64,000 nucleotides of DNA from Trichomonas tenax (taxonomy: Eukaryota > Parabasalia > Trichomonadida > Trichomonadidae), in assembly GCA_023091735.1 (NCBI GenBank), contig JALKBU010000167.1:1-64000 (forward strand), read 5' to 3'. A program made the translations under genes and the position numbers. Of the stretch, positions 28,308-38,876 are shown in pieces (position 1 is the stretch's first letter; every line of letters begins with the position of its first letter). The notes beneath the pieces were generated by a model that worked only from the letters and a program-made list of their open reading frames with translations, had not been told where the DNA came from and made no database searches.

Positions 28308-29111
28308 TTATTTATGCTCATTCCGCTGGAGAACATCACGAACAGGGGCGTTGCCGTCATGCCAAACCATCCAAATACGCATTCCAAAGATTTTGAAGAG
28401 AACGCGAACGAGGCTCCTAAAATCAACATATGCCGTTGCAGTGTAGTAAAATGTAAGCTTTTTGCTGTCGAATTGGAAAGAAGCTCCAGTGATCGACATC
28501 GGTAATTGTAATTCTCTCGCCTTTGCCTGACAGAGCTCCTGAGCCTTCCTCTCACGCTCTGCCTTCAACGGCAGCTGCGACGTTTCGTGGTGTGAAGCGG
28601 GGCGGACAATTGATTTACATGTTTTCGCATCTTTCGGCAGCGGATGTTTGAGCTCTTCGACTATCTGTCCGATGTCGTATCCTCTGTCGGCTTCTGTGAC
28701 TACGTAGCTATTTAGTGCTAAAGCTGCTTCTTGCGTCCATTTGTATAATTCAACGCGATTTGGATGAAATTGAACATTGTAGTAGCGGAATTTTGATTCT
28801 GCTGATGGAACAAGCGATGTATTTATTTCTGGTTCGAGTGTAGGAACCGCTCCTTCAGTATCTTCCATGAAAGAAAGCGCAGGAGCTGATTCGGCAAACG
28901 GGAACGGACGGGAGTGCTTCGGGGAGGATCCTAGTTCCGGAAAACCGCTCTCAAACACCGGGTTCGGACTTTTTGGGACAACAGGCGAAACTAAATCGAT
29001 GTCGTCCCAGACTTCCTTGAGAGAGGACGGCAGCAGCTGAGATATGCTCTGATACTGCTCGTCGGCTGGTTCGTCTACAATGAGATCCCAGTCTTGGCTT
29101 CCACTTGACAT
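28308..29111 (-). CDS. PSP1 C-terminal domain protein
   Basis: 267 residues from the ATG at 29111. An upstream in-frame ATG at 29159 exists, but an Inr-like TCACTTTT box (29140-29147) lies downstream of it, so I use 29111. The first 110 residues are acidic and Ser/Pro-rich. The rest is the PSP1 C-terminal domain: FHPNRVELYKWTQ, GYDIGQIVEE, CKSIVRPAS, LPMSITGASFQFDSKKL, FYYTATAYVDFR and RIWM. It is shared with bacterial YaaT/RicT and kinetoplastid/yeast PSP1. Family function is poorly known (linked to polymerase suppressors and RNA/cell-cycle control). Domain identity is very firm. Confidence 0.9.
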   Translation of the reverse strand: MSSGSQDWDLIVDEPADEQYQSISQLLPSSLKEVWDDIDLVSPVVPKSPNPVFESGFPELGSSPKHSRPFPFAESAPALSFMEDTEGAVPTLEPEINTSLVPSAESKFRYYNVQFHPNRVELYKWTQEAALALNSYVVTEADRGYDIGQIVEELKHPLPKDAKTCKSIVRPASHHETSQLPLKAERERKAQELCQAKARELQLPMSITGASFQFDSKKLTFYYTATAYVDFRSLVRVLFKIFGMRIWMVWHDGNAPVRDVLQRNEHK

Positions 29112-30310
29112 TTTTGTAAATATATTTTTGATGGACGATAAAAGTGACTCCTCTTTCATCCCAGAAATTTCACATTAATTCTTGACTCTGTGCGTTGTGG
29201 AGAGCATAAAAATCAATTAAAATCTCGAAAAAATGAGTTTTGGTTTCGAAGATTGGATGACATAAAGGTCATGTGGCAGAATGTACGTTATTAAAAATCT
29301 CACTTTTTTGGCCTCGGTCGAAGTTTAGTTTTGGTGTCTCTGTGAGGATTCAAAACTCAACTTTTCTATATGGCACAATCAAAAATGTAACTCAGCGAAT
29401 TTATCATGGAACCTATTTAGGTGCTCTGGACTAATGTTATTGCAAAGATATTGCGATTTTTAGACTTTGTTGGTTTCTGGCCTTAGCATTACCAGTGGCT
29501 TTCTACAAGAGTATCTGGCGTCGGAACCCATCTTGAAACCTACATGTTACAATTCGAAATTTGTACCGCAAAATTATCCCGATTTTTTGGCTTCATCTTC
29601 TACACACAGCTGCTACTAACATTCCGCTGATCATTCACAAATTTGCTAAGGGTCGCTACAGAGGGTTTTTGAGATCAGATTATTATCTCCATATTTAACG
29701 ATGATTTATGCATATTTATAGAAATACGTGAAATTAACATCCGTAGTTCGGTTCAATTACAGATATAAAACTATCAATATCTCTATTTTAGATTTTATTC
29801 ATACTGTTTTTATAAAATTTTGTTCTTTTTCTTTGAGTAAATACTTCTACCTTTATAATCATATCTATAACTAGCTTATCAATTGTATAACTAGTTTATG
29901 AATATGAATTTTTATTTTTTTGAAAATCGAAAATCAAAAATGGCTATGTAATGGTAAAATTATATTCAGCATCTATTATGTATTATTTATTTTTTGCATA
30001 AATTCGTTTTTTTAGTAAAATATTTAAATTATAGATCCCACTTTTTCCCACAGTATTGGGGATGCAAAAACTTATCCCTCTTGTATCCCTAACCTTAAAA
30101 ATGTGATTTTCTTTTTCGAATTTTTATTTTTGCCAAATGACAAATAATGGAATTAGAAAAATAAAATGTGCATTATAAAGCATATTAGATGAACCTTAAT
30201 TATGTATGTTTCATTTATCTTTATGCAAAACGCTCATTTTTGACATGTAAATATAATGTATCAGATCACTCTTCTTTTGGGATGGGATAGCCTATCAAAA
30301 ATTGAATAAT
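29112..30310. other. Spacer, 1.2 kb
   Basis: No coding frame was seen. It includes the promoter of the PSP1 gene (TCACTTTT at 29140-29147) and a TCATGTGGCA motif (29269) also found at 5709 upstream of the Gln-rich gene. Confidence 0.45.
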
Positions 30311-32058
30311 TTACAAATAATTTTTATCTCTTAACTTCTTCACCTGGAAATAGTTAACGACATGATAAATAATGATATTGACTAAAATCGCAATGCCAAG
30401 GGCAATCATGAAAATCATTTGGTAATTGGAATTACTCTTTTCGAAAAAGTGAAAAAAGGTGTCCTAAGTTCTGTATCCAGTGTTCTCAGGTGTGTGTCTA
30501 TTTTAAAATTCATTTTTTGTGCTTGTTTTGAGTTTTTGGTGTAAAAAACAACTCTTTTGAAAATTCTAATTCAGCCAAACGAATTGACTATATCCATAGG
30601 TTGCATATTTCTTATTATCTTGTATTTCAAATTTTTTGAATAGTGTCTTAAAAAACAGTCGCATACCATTCAAAATTTGAGAGTGTCTAAGGTTATGTTG
30701 GACACCAAAAAAATGTGACAATAGAAGACACTATTCAAATTTACCCATAAAAGGGAAATTTAAGATGCATCACTACCCCCCTTATTTACTAATTTTAAAC
30801 TTATACGTGCGCTACCAAATGTGGTAATGCGTTCTCCACTAGTTTTTCACTAGTTCCAAGAATCAATCAGTGCAGTCATTGCTCTTGCCAGTGAAAAACT
30901 AGTGGTGCTTCATTCAAGAATTCTCAATCTTCGATATTATCGCAACTTCATCGCAAATAAGGCATCAACGGTCGACAAATCACAAGCGCGAAGCTTTTCT
31001 ACTCAGTTTATAGTATGCTGTCTGTTGGCGCCTTCAAGTTTTGCTCAGTACTTAGTCATTCGACATTCTTTTTACAAATATACATTTTCTATGGCATCAT
31101 GATGTTTCTAGAACGCATAATAATCTAAAAACCTCAGAGTGCCGCAGAGAATGCAATAAATCCGAGTATTTTTACAGAAACATCTAGATTTCGATTCAAT
31201 GCTCCATATTCTATACAGGCCTGGGCAATATGAATTGAAATACAGTTGACTATAGTCTTTATTAAAGATAGATAAAATTTCAATTAAATTTTCAAACACT
31301 CAGATTTGATTAATTAGAATAGATACAGCATTCTGCACATGCGTATATCAATATATATGTATATAATTTTCATCCCCTAAATATTGGATGCATCCCCTAT
31401 TTAAATATAGTGTCATCACAGGCGTGATTTTCGAGGATTTTCGAAATGCGTAATCGGAATTGATGTGCTTCAAGAATTCGATCATTGTTTGCAAAGCATT
31501 TCCCGTTGAAACTAATGTTCCTTGAAGATTGTTTCTAACAGTCAATGAATCCATGCTTGAAACAACTTCAGGAGTAATGATTTTGACGTCAAGAAGCTTT
31601 CCAACGTGAGAAGCCAACATATAAGAAGCTTCAGAGACATAAGTGATTTTGTCAATGATATTTGTTCAAGTTAAATACATCGAGAAATTGATTCTGTTTG
31701 TGAACAACAAATCTCTGACTTTCTCGATATACGGATCACCATGTCTATAGCTTCTTATTGTGTTCATCAATTTATTGGCTTCTGCAACAGAAGAAGTGAT
31801 ATAATTCAATATTTGGCGTGTCGATCTAAATCCTCCATAAGCTTCCATATCAAAATTAGGTAATAATCTCAATTCAGGTTGAATCTTTTTCGTTGGATCA
31901 TATGGATCATCTAACTCCTGGAACAAGAATCTTCCGACGCAGCCAGTCAAAATCGAAACAATGTCTCTCGTGAAGGCAATGCCTTGCATGAAAACAACAG
32001 GTTTTGAGAGTTCATCTTGGAACCATTCATAACTAAAAATAAGCTCAATTTCATCATG
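30311..32058 (-). pseudogene. Membrane-protein gene split by element copy 2
   Basis: The N-terminal part on the minus strand from 32058 to about 31455 reads through with one internal TGA near 31663 (YLT stop TNIIDKI). The reading is lost in element copy 2 (about 30468-31453). Beyond it, the 3' end continues as NSNYQMIFMIALGIAILVNI, a membrane helix, to a TAA at 30311. The gene is thus interrupted by the insertion and by a nonsense codon. The upstream portion (VGRFLFQELDDPYDP, RQILNYITSSVAEANKL) looks like an extracellular or lumenal helical domain. Family not recognised. Confidence 0.6.
30468..31453. mobile_element. Repeated element, copy 2 (inverted, internally deleted)
   Basis: It is the reverse complement of copy 1 (about 90% identical by eye), from GTGTCCTAAGTTCTG at the left to GATTTTCGAAATGCGTA at the right. 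Against copy 1 it lacks the stretch from about 18277 to 20331, which includes the nested pogo element; the breakpoint falls in a shared AATAC. TTTCGAAAA or TTTTTCGAAAA flanks it, which may be a target duplication or target-site similarity. Inserted in a membrane-protein gene. Confidence 0.75.
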
Positions 32059-32062
32059 TTAG

Positions 32063-32377
32063 ATGTCGCCTCCAAATATTCTCTTCTTTTCCATGGTAAA
32101 CACGAATGATGTAGTGTTGGGATTATGTTATTTCAATTCCCATATCTTCTGTGGATTCTTTTCTAATGCATCGAATTCTTTCGAATTCCTGATCAACGAC
32201 GAGCACGATCCAATACTTGCAACTATGTGTGACCCAAAAGACACAGGGAATTCTCCGAGATCGAATGATTCCAGTCTAAAGAACGCCACAGGCTGCTACG
32301 AATACATAAAGATGAATTTTGAATTATTATGTCAATTATATTTTCAATTGGCACTGGATAGATATATCACATTATAA
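32063..32377 (+). pseudogene. Coding remnant opposite to the split gene
   Basis: Reads from ATG at 32063 (MSPPNILFFSMVNTNDVVLG) to about 32340, protein-like in composition (FSNASNSFEFLINDEHDP). It directly abuts the start of the interrupted membrane-protein gene in opposite orientation, so it may be an inverted part of the same gene family or another gene truncated at both ends. Confidence 0.3.
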
Positions 32378-32679
32378 TATTCATCGTCATGTCTACGTTC
32401 TTTATAAAATTCCTCAACAGGGGTAGAAACAACAATTTTAAGAGGTTTTATCTCAACCTTTGGAATCTCAGGCTCAACGAGCCGTTTTAGATATAAAAAC
32501 TTCATTATTGATTGCTTATTTAATGCTCCTTTATATTTGAAATCATTTAATAATTCAGCGAGTGTTTTAATATTTTGTAAATATGATGGATATTCTCCTT
32601 CATCAAAATCATTCATTATTTTTGATACTTCTTTCTCTGTGAATCCTAAAGATCGTAGGTCAAAGGTTTTAATACTCAT
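32344..32679 (-). CDS. Hypothetical 111-aa protein
   Basis: From ATG at 32679 (MSIKTFDLRSLGFTEKEVSK): helical N-terminal half, then a basic middle (LKRLVEPEIPKVEIKPLKI) and acidic-aromatic end (RRHDDEYYN). The end overlaps the junction with the opposite remnant at about 32345, so the 3' end may be truncated. Codon style is similar to the decayed stretch at 23.3-24.2 kb. No family recognised. Confidence 0.4.
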   Translation of the reverse strand: MSIKTFDLRSLGFTEKEVSKIMNDFDEGEYPSYLQNIKTLAELLNDFKYKGALNKQSIMKFLYLKRLVEPEIPKVEIKPLKIVVSTPVEEFYKERRHDDEYYNVIYLSSAN

Positions 32680-33833
32680 TTATACAAAAATAAAAAATAA
32701 AATGAATATTTAACATTAAATTTTTAAATCGTAAGAATTAAAGGTGATAAAAATGAATTTTAAATAAAGGGTGTTAATGACACCTTTCAAATTGGATTAA
32801 GTGCTTCAATTAATTTATTAACGTATTCAAGTTTGGAGCTCATTTCTTACGAATTAAAAAAAAAAAATTTATATAACCCCCTTTACAATTCATACATTAA
32901 CCTATTCATGTGAAAGTTTCGGCAATCTAATTGGCACCTTCCAAAATTGCAAACATGTGGAAATGTAAAATGAAATAATTTAGGCTGTCGGAAATATTGA
33001 CTTAAAACCTTCAAAAATGAGGTCATAGGTGGCTTTGCAAATTTTGGCAAGTAACCCCCTACATATACTACGAGCCGCTAAATAACAGAGAATAACCAAA
33101 ACATATAAAATTCTTCTCTAGAGTATGTGCTGATGCCCAATGATAAGTTATCCAATAATGACCTAAATCTCTCTCAATTTTGATTTTATTGGTTTTTCTT
33201 TGTATGGGACTTTTGAGGTACAATTTCTCTCACGAATGTTCGTATCATCAGTCCTTGCTTGCTATTTCACTTGTATAGGTATACAGTCATGCGTTTGAAA
33301 TTTTTGATTCTTTCTTTGTGCGTTTTTTGATGCAATAGTATAAAGACGACGAAAATTGATATATTTATTAATCCCTTGCTATTATAAAGAGATGCTTGTT
33401 CCTGTTCTTGAATACGATCTCGATTATGACTCATTGTGGGGGTTTCAGCACTTTTAGGAGGCTATTTTGTAAATGTAGCATTTTTCACAATCAAGCAGTG
33501 ATACTTTTCTAAAATTTAGTACTTTTATAAGGTTAATTGAAAAACTTTCTTTGCCTTTTGATTTTCTAGTTCTTATTAACGATAGGCATAACTCATATTT
33601 TAGTAAGCTGATAATAGTCATCAGTCCATATCTTAAAATTAAAGTCGATTTGGTTATATATTTTAAAATTTTCTCGTAATCTTTTACAATATTGATTCAA
33701 GATTCAATATATATACTACATAAACATAAATAGATTGGCCTAATGACGAAAAAGTTAAGTTGTAAGTTTTGTAATTAAGGTTATTAGTTACTTTTATGAA
33801 TTTTCGTCACTTTTTTCAAAAAAAAAACGACAA
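32680..33833. other. AT-rich spacer, 1.15 kb
   Basis: No convincing gene. CCCCCT tracts occur near 32876 and 33054. The promoter of the coiled-coil gene has TCACTTTTTT at 33808-33817. Confidence 0.45.
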
Positions 33834-35843
33834 ATGAGTGAAAATTTAATTAATTTCGTTGAGATCAACGACAAAGTCATTGAAGACGCGAAAAATCCAA
33901 TACAGATGTCGTTGTCCAGACAATACCAAGAAATGGCGAAGTTTTTGCTTCAAGAAGTCGAGAAATTGAATCAAATCACTCTGCTTTCGTTTGGCGTTTC
34001 AACACAGGCAACAAAATCATACACTTTCGGATCTTCATCAGTTTTGTCAGAGATTTTATCTTTATTGATTGAAAAACATATCGAAATTGTAATAAAACTC
34101 CAAAATTCTTCATTAACACTTCCAAAGGAAGAGAATTCAGCATACATCATCAAAAATGTCAATGATTTTCCAAAATTGTTCGAATATACTGATTTATTCC
34201 CAGAAAAAGATTATTTAAAGGCAGAATTACATTTTAATGACAAAGTTGTCGTTCTCTGTTATCTTCCTTCATTCCCGCCATTCAAATCAGACATTTCTTT
34301 CGCTGTTAAAATGAATTCTTGGAATATAATTCAAAATCCAGGAGATTTTCTTCAAACTAAGACATTTGTTGCATTACACACAGATAATACTCTCAAGGAG
34401 GAAACAAAAGTACTTAAAATTCTTGCTCAATGCAATCCAGAAATTAAAATCTCGCAAATAAATAGACCACAAAATGCTTTACCTCTCTTTGTTCAAGAAG
34501 AAGAGAAGGCAGAAGTCTCTGGCGAAGAAAATAATGAAAATATAGAAAATGAACTAGATAAACAAAGGAATCGTCATAAGAAGCATAGACAACATCACCA
34601 CCATCACCGTAAAGGAAAGTCAGACGAGAAATCAGGGAATCAACGCAAGAAAGATGATATTTCATCACAAAAAGGTAAAAAACAATTGAAACTCTCAGAA
34701 AACATAGACGAAAACGATTATGATGAAGCTTCAAGCGTGAACCTTGAAAATGCGCAAAAATTAGAAATTGAAGATTTGAATGATTCAAATAATTTTCCAG
34801 AAGAGGAAGGAATCATAAATTCTTCACATAAATCAAGCAGGAACAGTGATAAGCAGGGTAAAAATGCTCAAAGTCCAGATATTAAGATGAATCGAATTCG
34901 AAAAGTCAAGAAAACAAAGAGAGTCAAACTATCTCAGTTATTAGAGAATGACGAAGACGATATAGAAGAAGAATCCTCAGCAGAATTAGTTGAAAACACA
35001 GAATTGAAGAATTACGATGATGAATCATATTCTTCATGTGATTATAGTTATGATGATGAAGATGATGAAAAAGGAGACGAAAAGAAAGAAGTTAAGAAAA
35101 ATGTTATTATGGGATTTGATAAAGCAGAAGAAGAGGAAGAAGAAGAGCTATTCGAGGACGCTGAAGAAACAATTGAAGATAAGATTCACGAATTCGCATT
35201 TAATGTTGAATTGAATATTCCTGCTTTGCAAACAAATGCGATTTATGCAACATTGTTCAATCAGTTATTCTATGAGAAATGGAGAGGTGGAGCTTTAAAG
35301 CGTGCTGAAGCAGCATTAAGAGAAGTCCAAACACACATCAAACAAGTTAAAACAGACGAAATCATAAATCTTAGAAATCTCGTTGAATCAAAGGATTTAA
35401 CGATATTTGTCGCAAGAGAAGAAAAAAAATTAAGACTTCTGGAAGCTAAAGCTGTTGAAGTAATGGAAATGCTCTTTAGTACAAGAGCACAAAGCTTCTC
35501 AGATAAGAATCCGGGATTGCTTAAAACATATAAATTGATGTGCGCCGAAAACATCGAATTAATGAGAACAATAAGAGAAAAACGCGCAAAGATTAGAAGC
35601 ACAGCAATGGATCTGAGAGTACTTCAAATGAGGAGAGTTGAAGCATTAGAGAAAGAGCATAAGAAGGCTTTGAAGATGACAAACGAGAAGCAGAGAATGA
35701 TTCAAGCAACCGAAGAAAAAGAAACACTCGTTGACGAAATAGAAGGACTCACACATGCAAAAGAACAGCTTCTCAAGCAAAAGGAGAAGATTCTTGCTCT
35801 TATAGAACAAAAGAAAGCCGGAATGCAAAAGCCAAAGCAATAG
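33834..35843 (+). CDS. Large coiled-coil, highly charged protein
   Basis: 669 residues from ATG at 33834, with an Inr-like TCACTTTTTT 25 bases upstream. Region 1-200 looks globular (QYQEMAKFLLQEVEKLNQ onward, LPSFPPFKSDISFAVKMNSW). Residues about 215-420 are low complexity with His/Lys/Asp/Glu (HHHHHRKGKSDEKSGN). From about 430 (TNAIYATLFNQLFYEKWRGG) it turns into a continuous coiled coil (KEHKKALKMTNEKQRM, to the C-terminus). Such architecture fits a cytoskeletal or centrosomal/flagellar component, but no family is recognised. Confidence 0.8.
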   Translation: MSENLINFVEINDKVIEDAKNPIQMSLSRQYQEMAKFLLQEVEKLNQITLLSFGVSTQATKSYTFGSSSVLSEILSLLIEKHIEIVIKLQNSSLTLPKEENSAYIIKNVNDFPKLFEYTDLFPEKDYLKAELHFNDKVVVLCYLPSFPPFKSDISFAVKMNSWNIIQNPGDFLQTKTFVALHTDNTLKEETKVLKILAQCNPEIKISQINRPQNALPLFVQEEEKAEVSGEENNENIENELDKQRNRHKKHRQHHHHHRKGKSDEKSGNQRKKDDISSQKGKKQLKLSENIDENDYDEASSVNLENAQKLEIEDLNDSNNFPEEEGIINSSHKSSRNSDKQGKNAQSPDIKMNRIRKVKKTKRVKLSQLLENDEDDIEEESSAELVENTELKNYDDESYSSCDYSYDDEDDEKGDEKKEVKKNVIMGFDKAEEEEEEELFEDAEETIEDKIHEFAFNVELNIPALQTNAIYATLFNQLFYEKWRGGALKRAEAALREVQTHIKQVKTDEIINLRNLVESKDLTIFVAREEKKLRLLEAKAVEVMEMLFSTRAQSFSDKNPGLLKTYKLMCAENIELMRTIREKRAKIRSTAMDLRVLQMRRVEALEKEHKKALKMTNEKQRMIQATEEKETLVDEIEGLTHAKEQLLKQKEKILALIEQKKAGMQKPKQ

Positions 35844-36325
35844 AACTTCAACTTTAATCTTTACGAAATTCCAATATCTGCTCAAATGAATTCATTTTTA
35901 TATTTTTTTTTTGTTTTTATTATTTTTTGTTTTGAATATTCACATTGTTTTAAAATAAATATTGAGTTTTAAATTTCTCATCCATTGTTTCCCAATATCA
36001 TAAACCGTTGATTTAGTTTCAAACATTGAAATTTATCGATGAATTTTATCATTTCAAATGATTTTCCATATATTAAAATACTGATTTATGGATTAAAACA
36101 CTCAAAGATGTTATTATATAGCTCATCACATAATGTGATTTCATTGATTCAAGGTGTTTTATTTAACTTCTAAAAAGTAAGAGGTAAAAAACTAACTCGG
36201 CAGCAAAATTAAAGTTTAGAATTAGGTACAGCTATTTTTGAAGTTTCAATGTCTAATCCCAAGCTTAACGTGAATCAAATTGATTTGACACAAATAATTT
36301 ACGTTGTCAGAAACAATTGTTTTTG
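35844..36325. other. AT-rich spacer
   Basis: No gene seen. Separates the coiled-coil and GDPD genes and carries the GDPD promoter at its right edge. Confidence 0.5.
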
Positions 36326-36333
36326 TCACTTTT
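36326..36333 (+). promoter_or_regulatory. Inr-like box TCACTTTT, abutting the start codon
   Basis: TCACTTTT ends immediately before ATG 36334. This matches the trichomonad Inr core (TCA, +1 at A), and would leave only a 5-6 base leader, within the known short range for trichomonads. It argues that the frame's upstream TTG at 36304 is not the start. Confidence 0.55.
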
Positions 36334-37722
36334 ATGCGAAATTTGGTTTTTAAAGTGGTTTTTGCACGAGCATATTCATTATACATCTCGTTACTGATCA
36401 TTCTGGCGACAGTAGTTTCGAATGACTTAGTGTTCAGCACTCGTGTTTATGATAATTATATTTTTGAACTTTCAGCATTTACTAATCAAACAAAAAACAT
36501 ATCCATGATCGAAGCTGGGAGGGACTTCTCCACAGAAATGACGTTTTTGTTTGCTCAAGAACTTAAGAGAAAAGGAAATTTCAAAATCAAAGAACACAAC
36601 ATAACTAACATTAAAATATACAACGACACACCTTTGCTGGTGATTGTGGGAAAGTCTTTTAATCCAGAGAAAGATTTTTCATTTAAGATTGATATTTTAT
36701 TACCAAATAACAAAACAAGAACATTTGAATTCAAATATTCAGACATATATAAGAAAGCTTTACACAAAATTGTTCTCAAATGCCTGCAATTTCCAAAAAT
36801 CACAATAACATTGCTTTGTACTGTTTCTTATCCTATTACAAACCCACCACAAGGCAAAATAGAGGTACATGTGCCTAAAATTACCACAATTGGGCATCGT
36901 GGTTGTGGATCAAATGCATTTCAAGATAAATTGCTCGAAAACAGTCCGAGATGCTTCAGAAAGGCCTTAAATCAAGGTGCAGACATAATAGAGGCAGATT
37001 TGCAGCTTGCTAACGATGACACGATAATTATTATTCACGATTTATGGCATGAAATGAAAAACAAACCATTTGGAATTGAACAACTGAAAAAAGTCAGGCC
37101 ACGAAAGTCTCTTTATTCGTGGGGACAGCTGCCACCTGAAATCCACAAAAAGTCTGCAAAACCGATATATCAAACAGATCGTCCAACATTTGTTGAAATG
37201 TTAAATGAACTTCCAAACAACACAAAGTACATATTAGAGCTCAAATATCCAAGTTTATGCAGTCCTAATAAAATTCCAATCCATGAAAGAAATCGATATG
37301 TTGACGTGATGATAAAAGGGTTCGATAAACATCTCGGAGACAGAGAAGTAATTTTACAGGCTTTCTGTCCTTTCATCACATTAATGATAGCAACAAAACA
37401 GAACAAGTGGCCAGTTTACTCATTGATACAGTCAGAGTGTGGTATAGATTTCGAGAGATTGATGAGAACGTATGCTCCTGTTTTCAAAGATGTCGGAGTG
37501 AGAGGTTTTAATCTTGATTCAGGTGCAATTTTTGCTTACCCTGACTTAATACCATATCTGAAAGGAATGGGCTTCGAAATAATCACATTCCACAGCAATA
37601 CAGCAGACATAATCATGCAGCAGTTAGATCTCGGAATTGATGGATTTGTTACTGATGATGTTCCTGTTTGCAAAGATGCAATCGAGTATTGGATATATCA
37701 GAAGACAAAAGTAATGCGATGA
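36334..37722 (+). CDS. Glycerophosphodiester phosphodiesterase family protein
   Basis: 462 residues from ATG 36334. An N-terminal membrane anchor at about 11-29 and an extracytosolic beta-rich region precede the GDPD domain. Its motifs are H188-R189-G (TTIGHRGCG), E220-x-D222 (IIEADLQ) and catalytic H235 (IIIIHD), then LELKYP (about 295) and the TIM-barrel end DGFVTDD. The full metal and His set is intact, so hydrolysis of glycerophosphodiesters is likely. The N-terminal anchor suggests cell surface or secretory lumen. In parasites such enzymes can salvage host phospholipid products; that is inference. Confidence 0.93.
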   Translation: MRNLVFKVVFARAYSLYISLLIILATVVSNDLVFSTRVYDNYIFELSAFTNQTKNISMIEAGRDFSTEMTFLFAQELKRKGNFKIKEHNITNIKIYNDTPLLVIVGKSFNPEKDFSFKIDILLPNNKTRTFEFKYSDIYKKALHKIVLKCLQFPKITITLLCTVSYPITNPPQGKIEVHVPKITTIGHRGCGSNAFQDKLLENSPRCFRKALNQGADIIEADLQLANDDTIIIIHDLWHEMKNKPFGIEQLKKVRPRKSLYSWGQLPPEIHKKSAKPIYQTDRPTFVEMLNELPNNTKYILELKYPSLCSPNKIPIHERNRYVDVMIKGFDKHLGDREVILQAFCPFITLMIATKQNKWPVYSLIQSECGIDFERLMRTYAPVFKDVGVRGFNLDSGAIFAYPDLIPYLKGMGFEIITFHSNTADIIMQQLDLGIDGFVTDDVPVCKDAIEYWIYQKTKVMR

Positions 37723-38438
37723 CTTTATTTATATATATTATACATATATTGTTTGTAATAAATAGATTTATGCGATTATATTATTGTAATTACTTCTTTA
37801 AGCAAACTTATTGAATAATATTCAAAGAAGTGCACTTCGTATTGATCTAATATAGCTGAATGTAATACATATGATGAACGTGCATGATATCGATCATTGT
37901 AAATAAAAATATTTTCAATTTTCAAAAGCATATCATTCACAGGCTAATTGAGTTATGGTATAAATACCTATGCTCGACATAGTATAATCATATGTTAATT
38001 GATCAGCTTATTTGAAATTTAGATTCAATTATGAAATTTTCTTGATTTGAGAACGTTGCAGATTGTGAATTGATAGGAAAGGCAAATTTATGAATATTTT
38101 TACAGTGATGAGGACGAAAAAGCGATAAAATAAATAAGCCGAAATTATTTCATCGAATTAGGAGCCATAAGTATTATCAATCAATAGCCAAGAGATTTTT
38201 CTATAAAAAGAAAGTACAAATAACATCAATTGCCAATACAATCAAGTTTGAATAAAATAAAACCAAAGTGATTCTATGAAACGACGCTAAAAAGCCAATC
38301 TATAGACTATAGAGAATCCAAATATATCATAAATATCCAGTGAAATATCGATTATTGAAGTGAGCTGTGAAAAAGGGACAACTGTCAAAAGACAAGTTTT
38401 ACATGACAAAAACGACAAATAGGAGGATCATTGCATAA
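37723..38438. other. AT-rich spacer
   Basis: No coding frame. A TTTACATGACAAA motif lies at 38398-38410. Confidence 0.45.
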
Positions 38439-38876
38439 TTAGATTGATACAAGGTTATATTGTTGCGTGTAATATCCCGTCATACTTAACCATGAAAAGA
38501 TATGAGCTTTGGTTATATTAAGAGCAAGCTGAGCATTTGCAAGTGCATCCTCAAGAGTTCCACCTCTGGCGAAGTAGTTACGCAAGTAAGAGCGTAAAAA
38601 GTAAGAAGAGTTCTGGTTTCTTATTCCTTCTTCTCCTGATGCTTCCGAGTGCTCGTGGATAAAGGAGCCTGATTCAAAAGTAAAGACATCTTCAGACAGA
38701 GTGAATACCAATGTAGCTGAGCATAACTTACAGTGTAAGTAAATTCGTTCGGGTTTAAGACTCTGGTTGCGCTCGAAATATAACTTAGAGCCGAGAGTTT
38801 CTACGAGTTTAATGCCAAGACGCAGGAAGGATATGTAATCACTGTGTTGAGAATTGATAGATTGCTTAGATCTTCT
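38439..38876 (-). pseudogene. Possible MULE zinc-finger fragment
   Basis: Minus-strand open frame of about 145 codons (38876 to 38439); an ATG-first form would begin at 38711 via a non-ATG codon, so the start is missing. It contains C-x2-C (LHCKLCS) followed about 28 residues later by H-x-H (GSFIHEHSEAS), a spacing like FLYWCH/FAR1-type zinc fingers at the N-terminus of Mutator-like transposases. The rest reads NYFARGGTLEDALANAQLA. Probably transposon-derived and truncated. Confidence 0.35.

Noticed and set aside
30902..31102. 66-residue frame also found inverted at 20396-20596
   Set aside because: It begins with GTG, has no domain, and is conserved only because the repeated element is; the open frame alone is weak evidence of coding.
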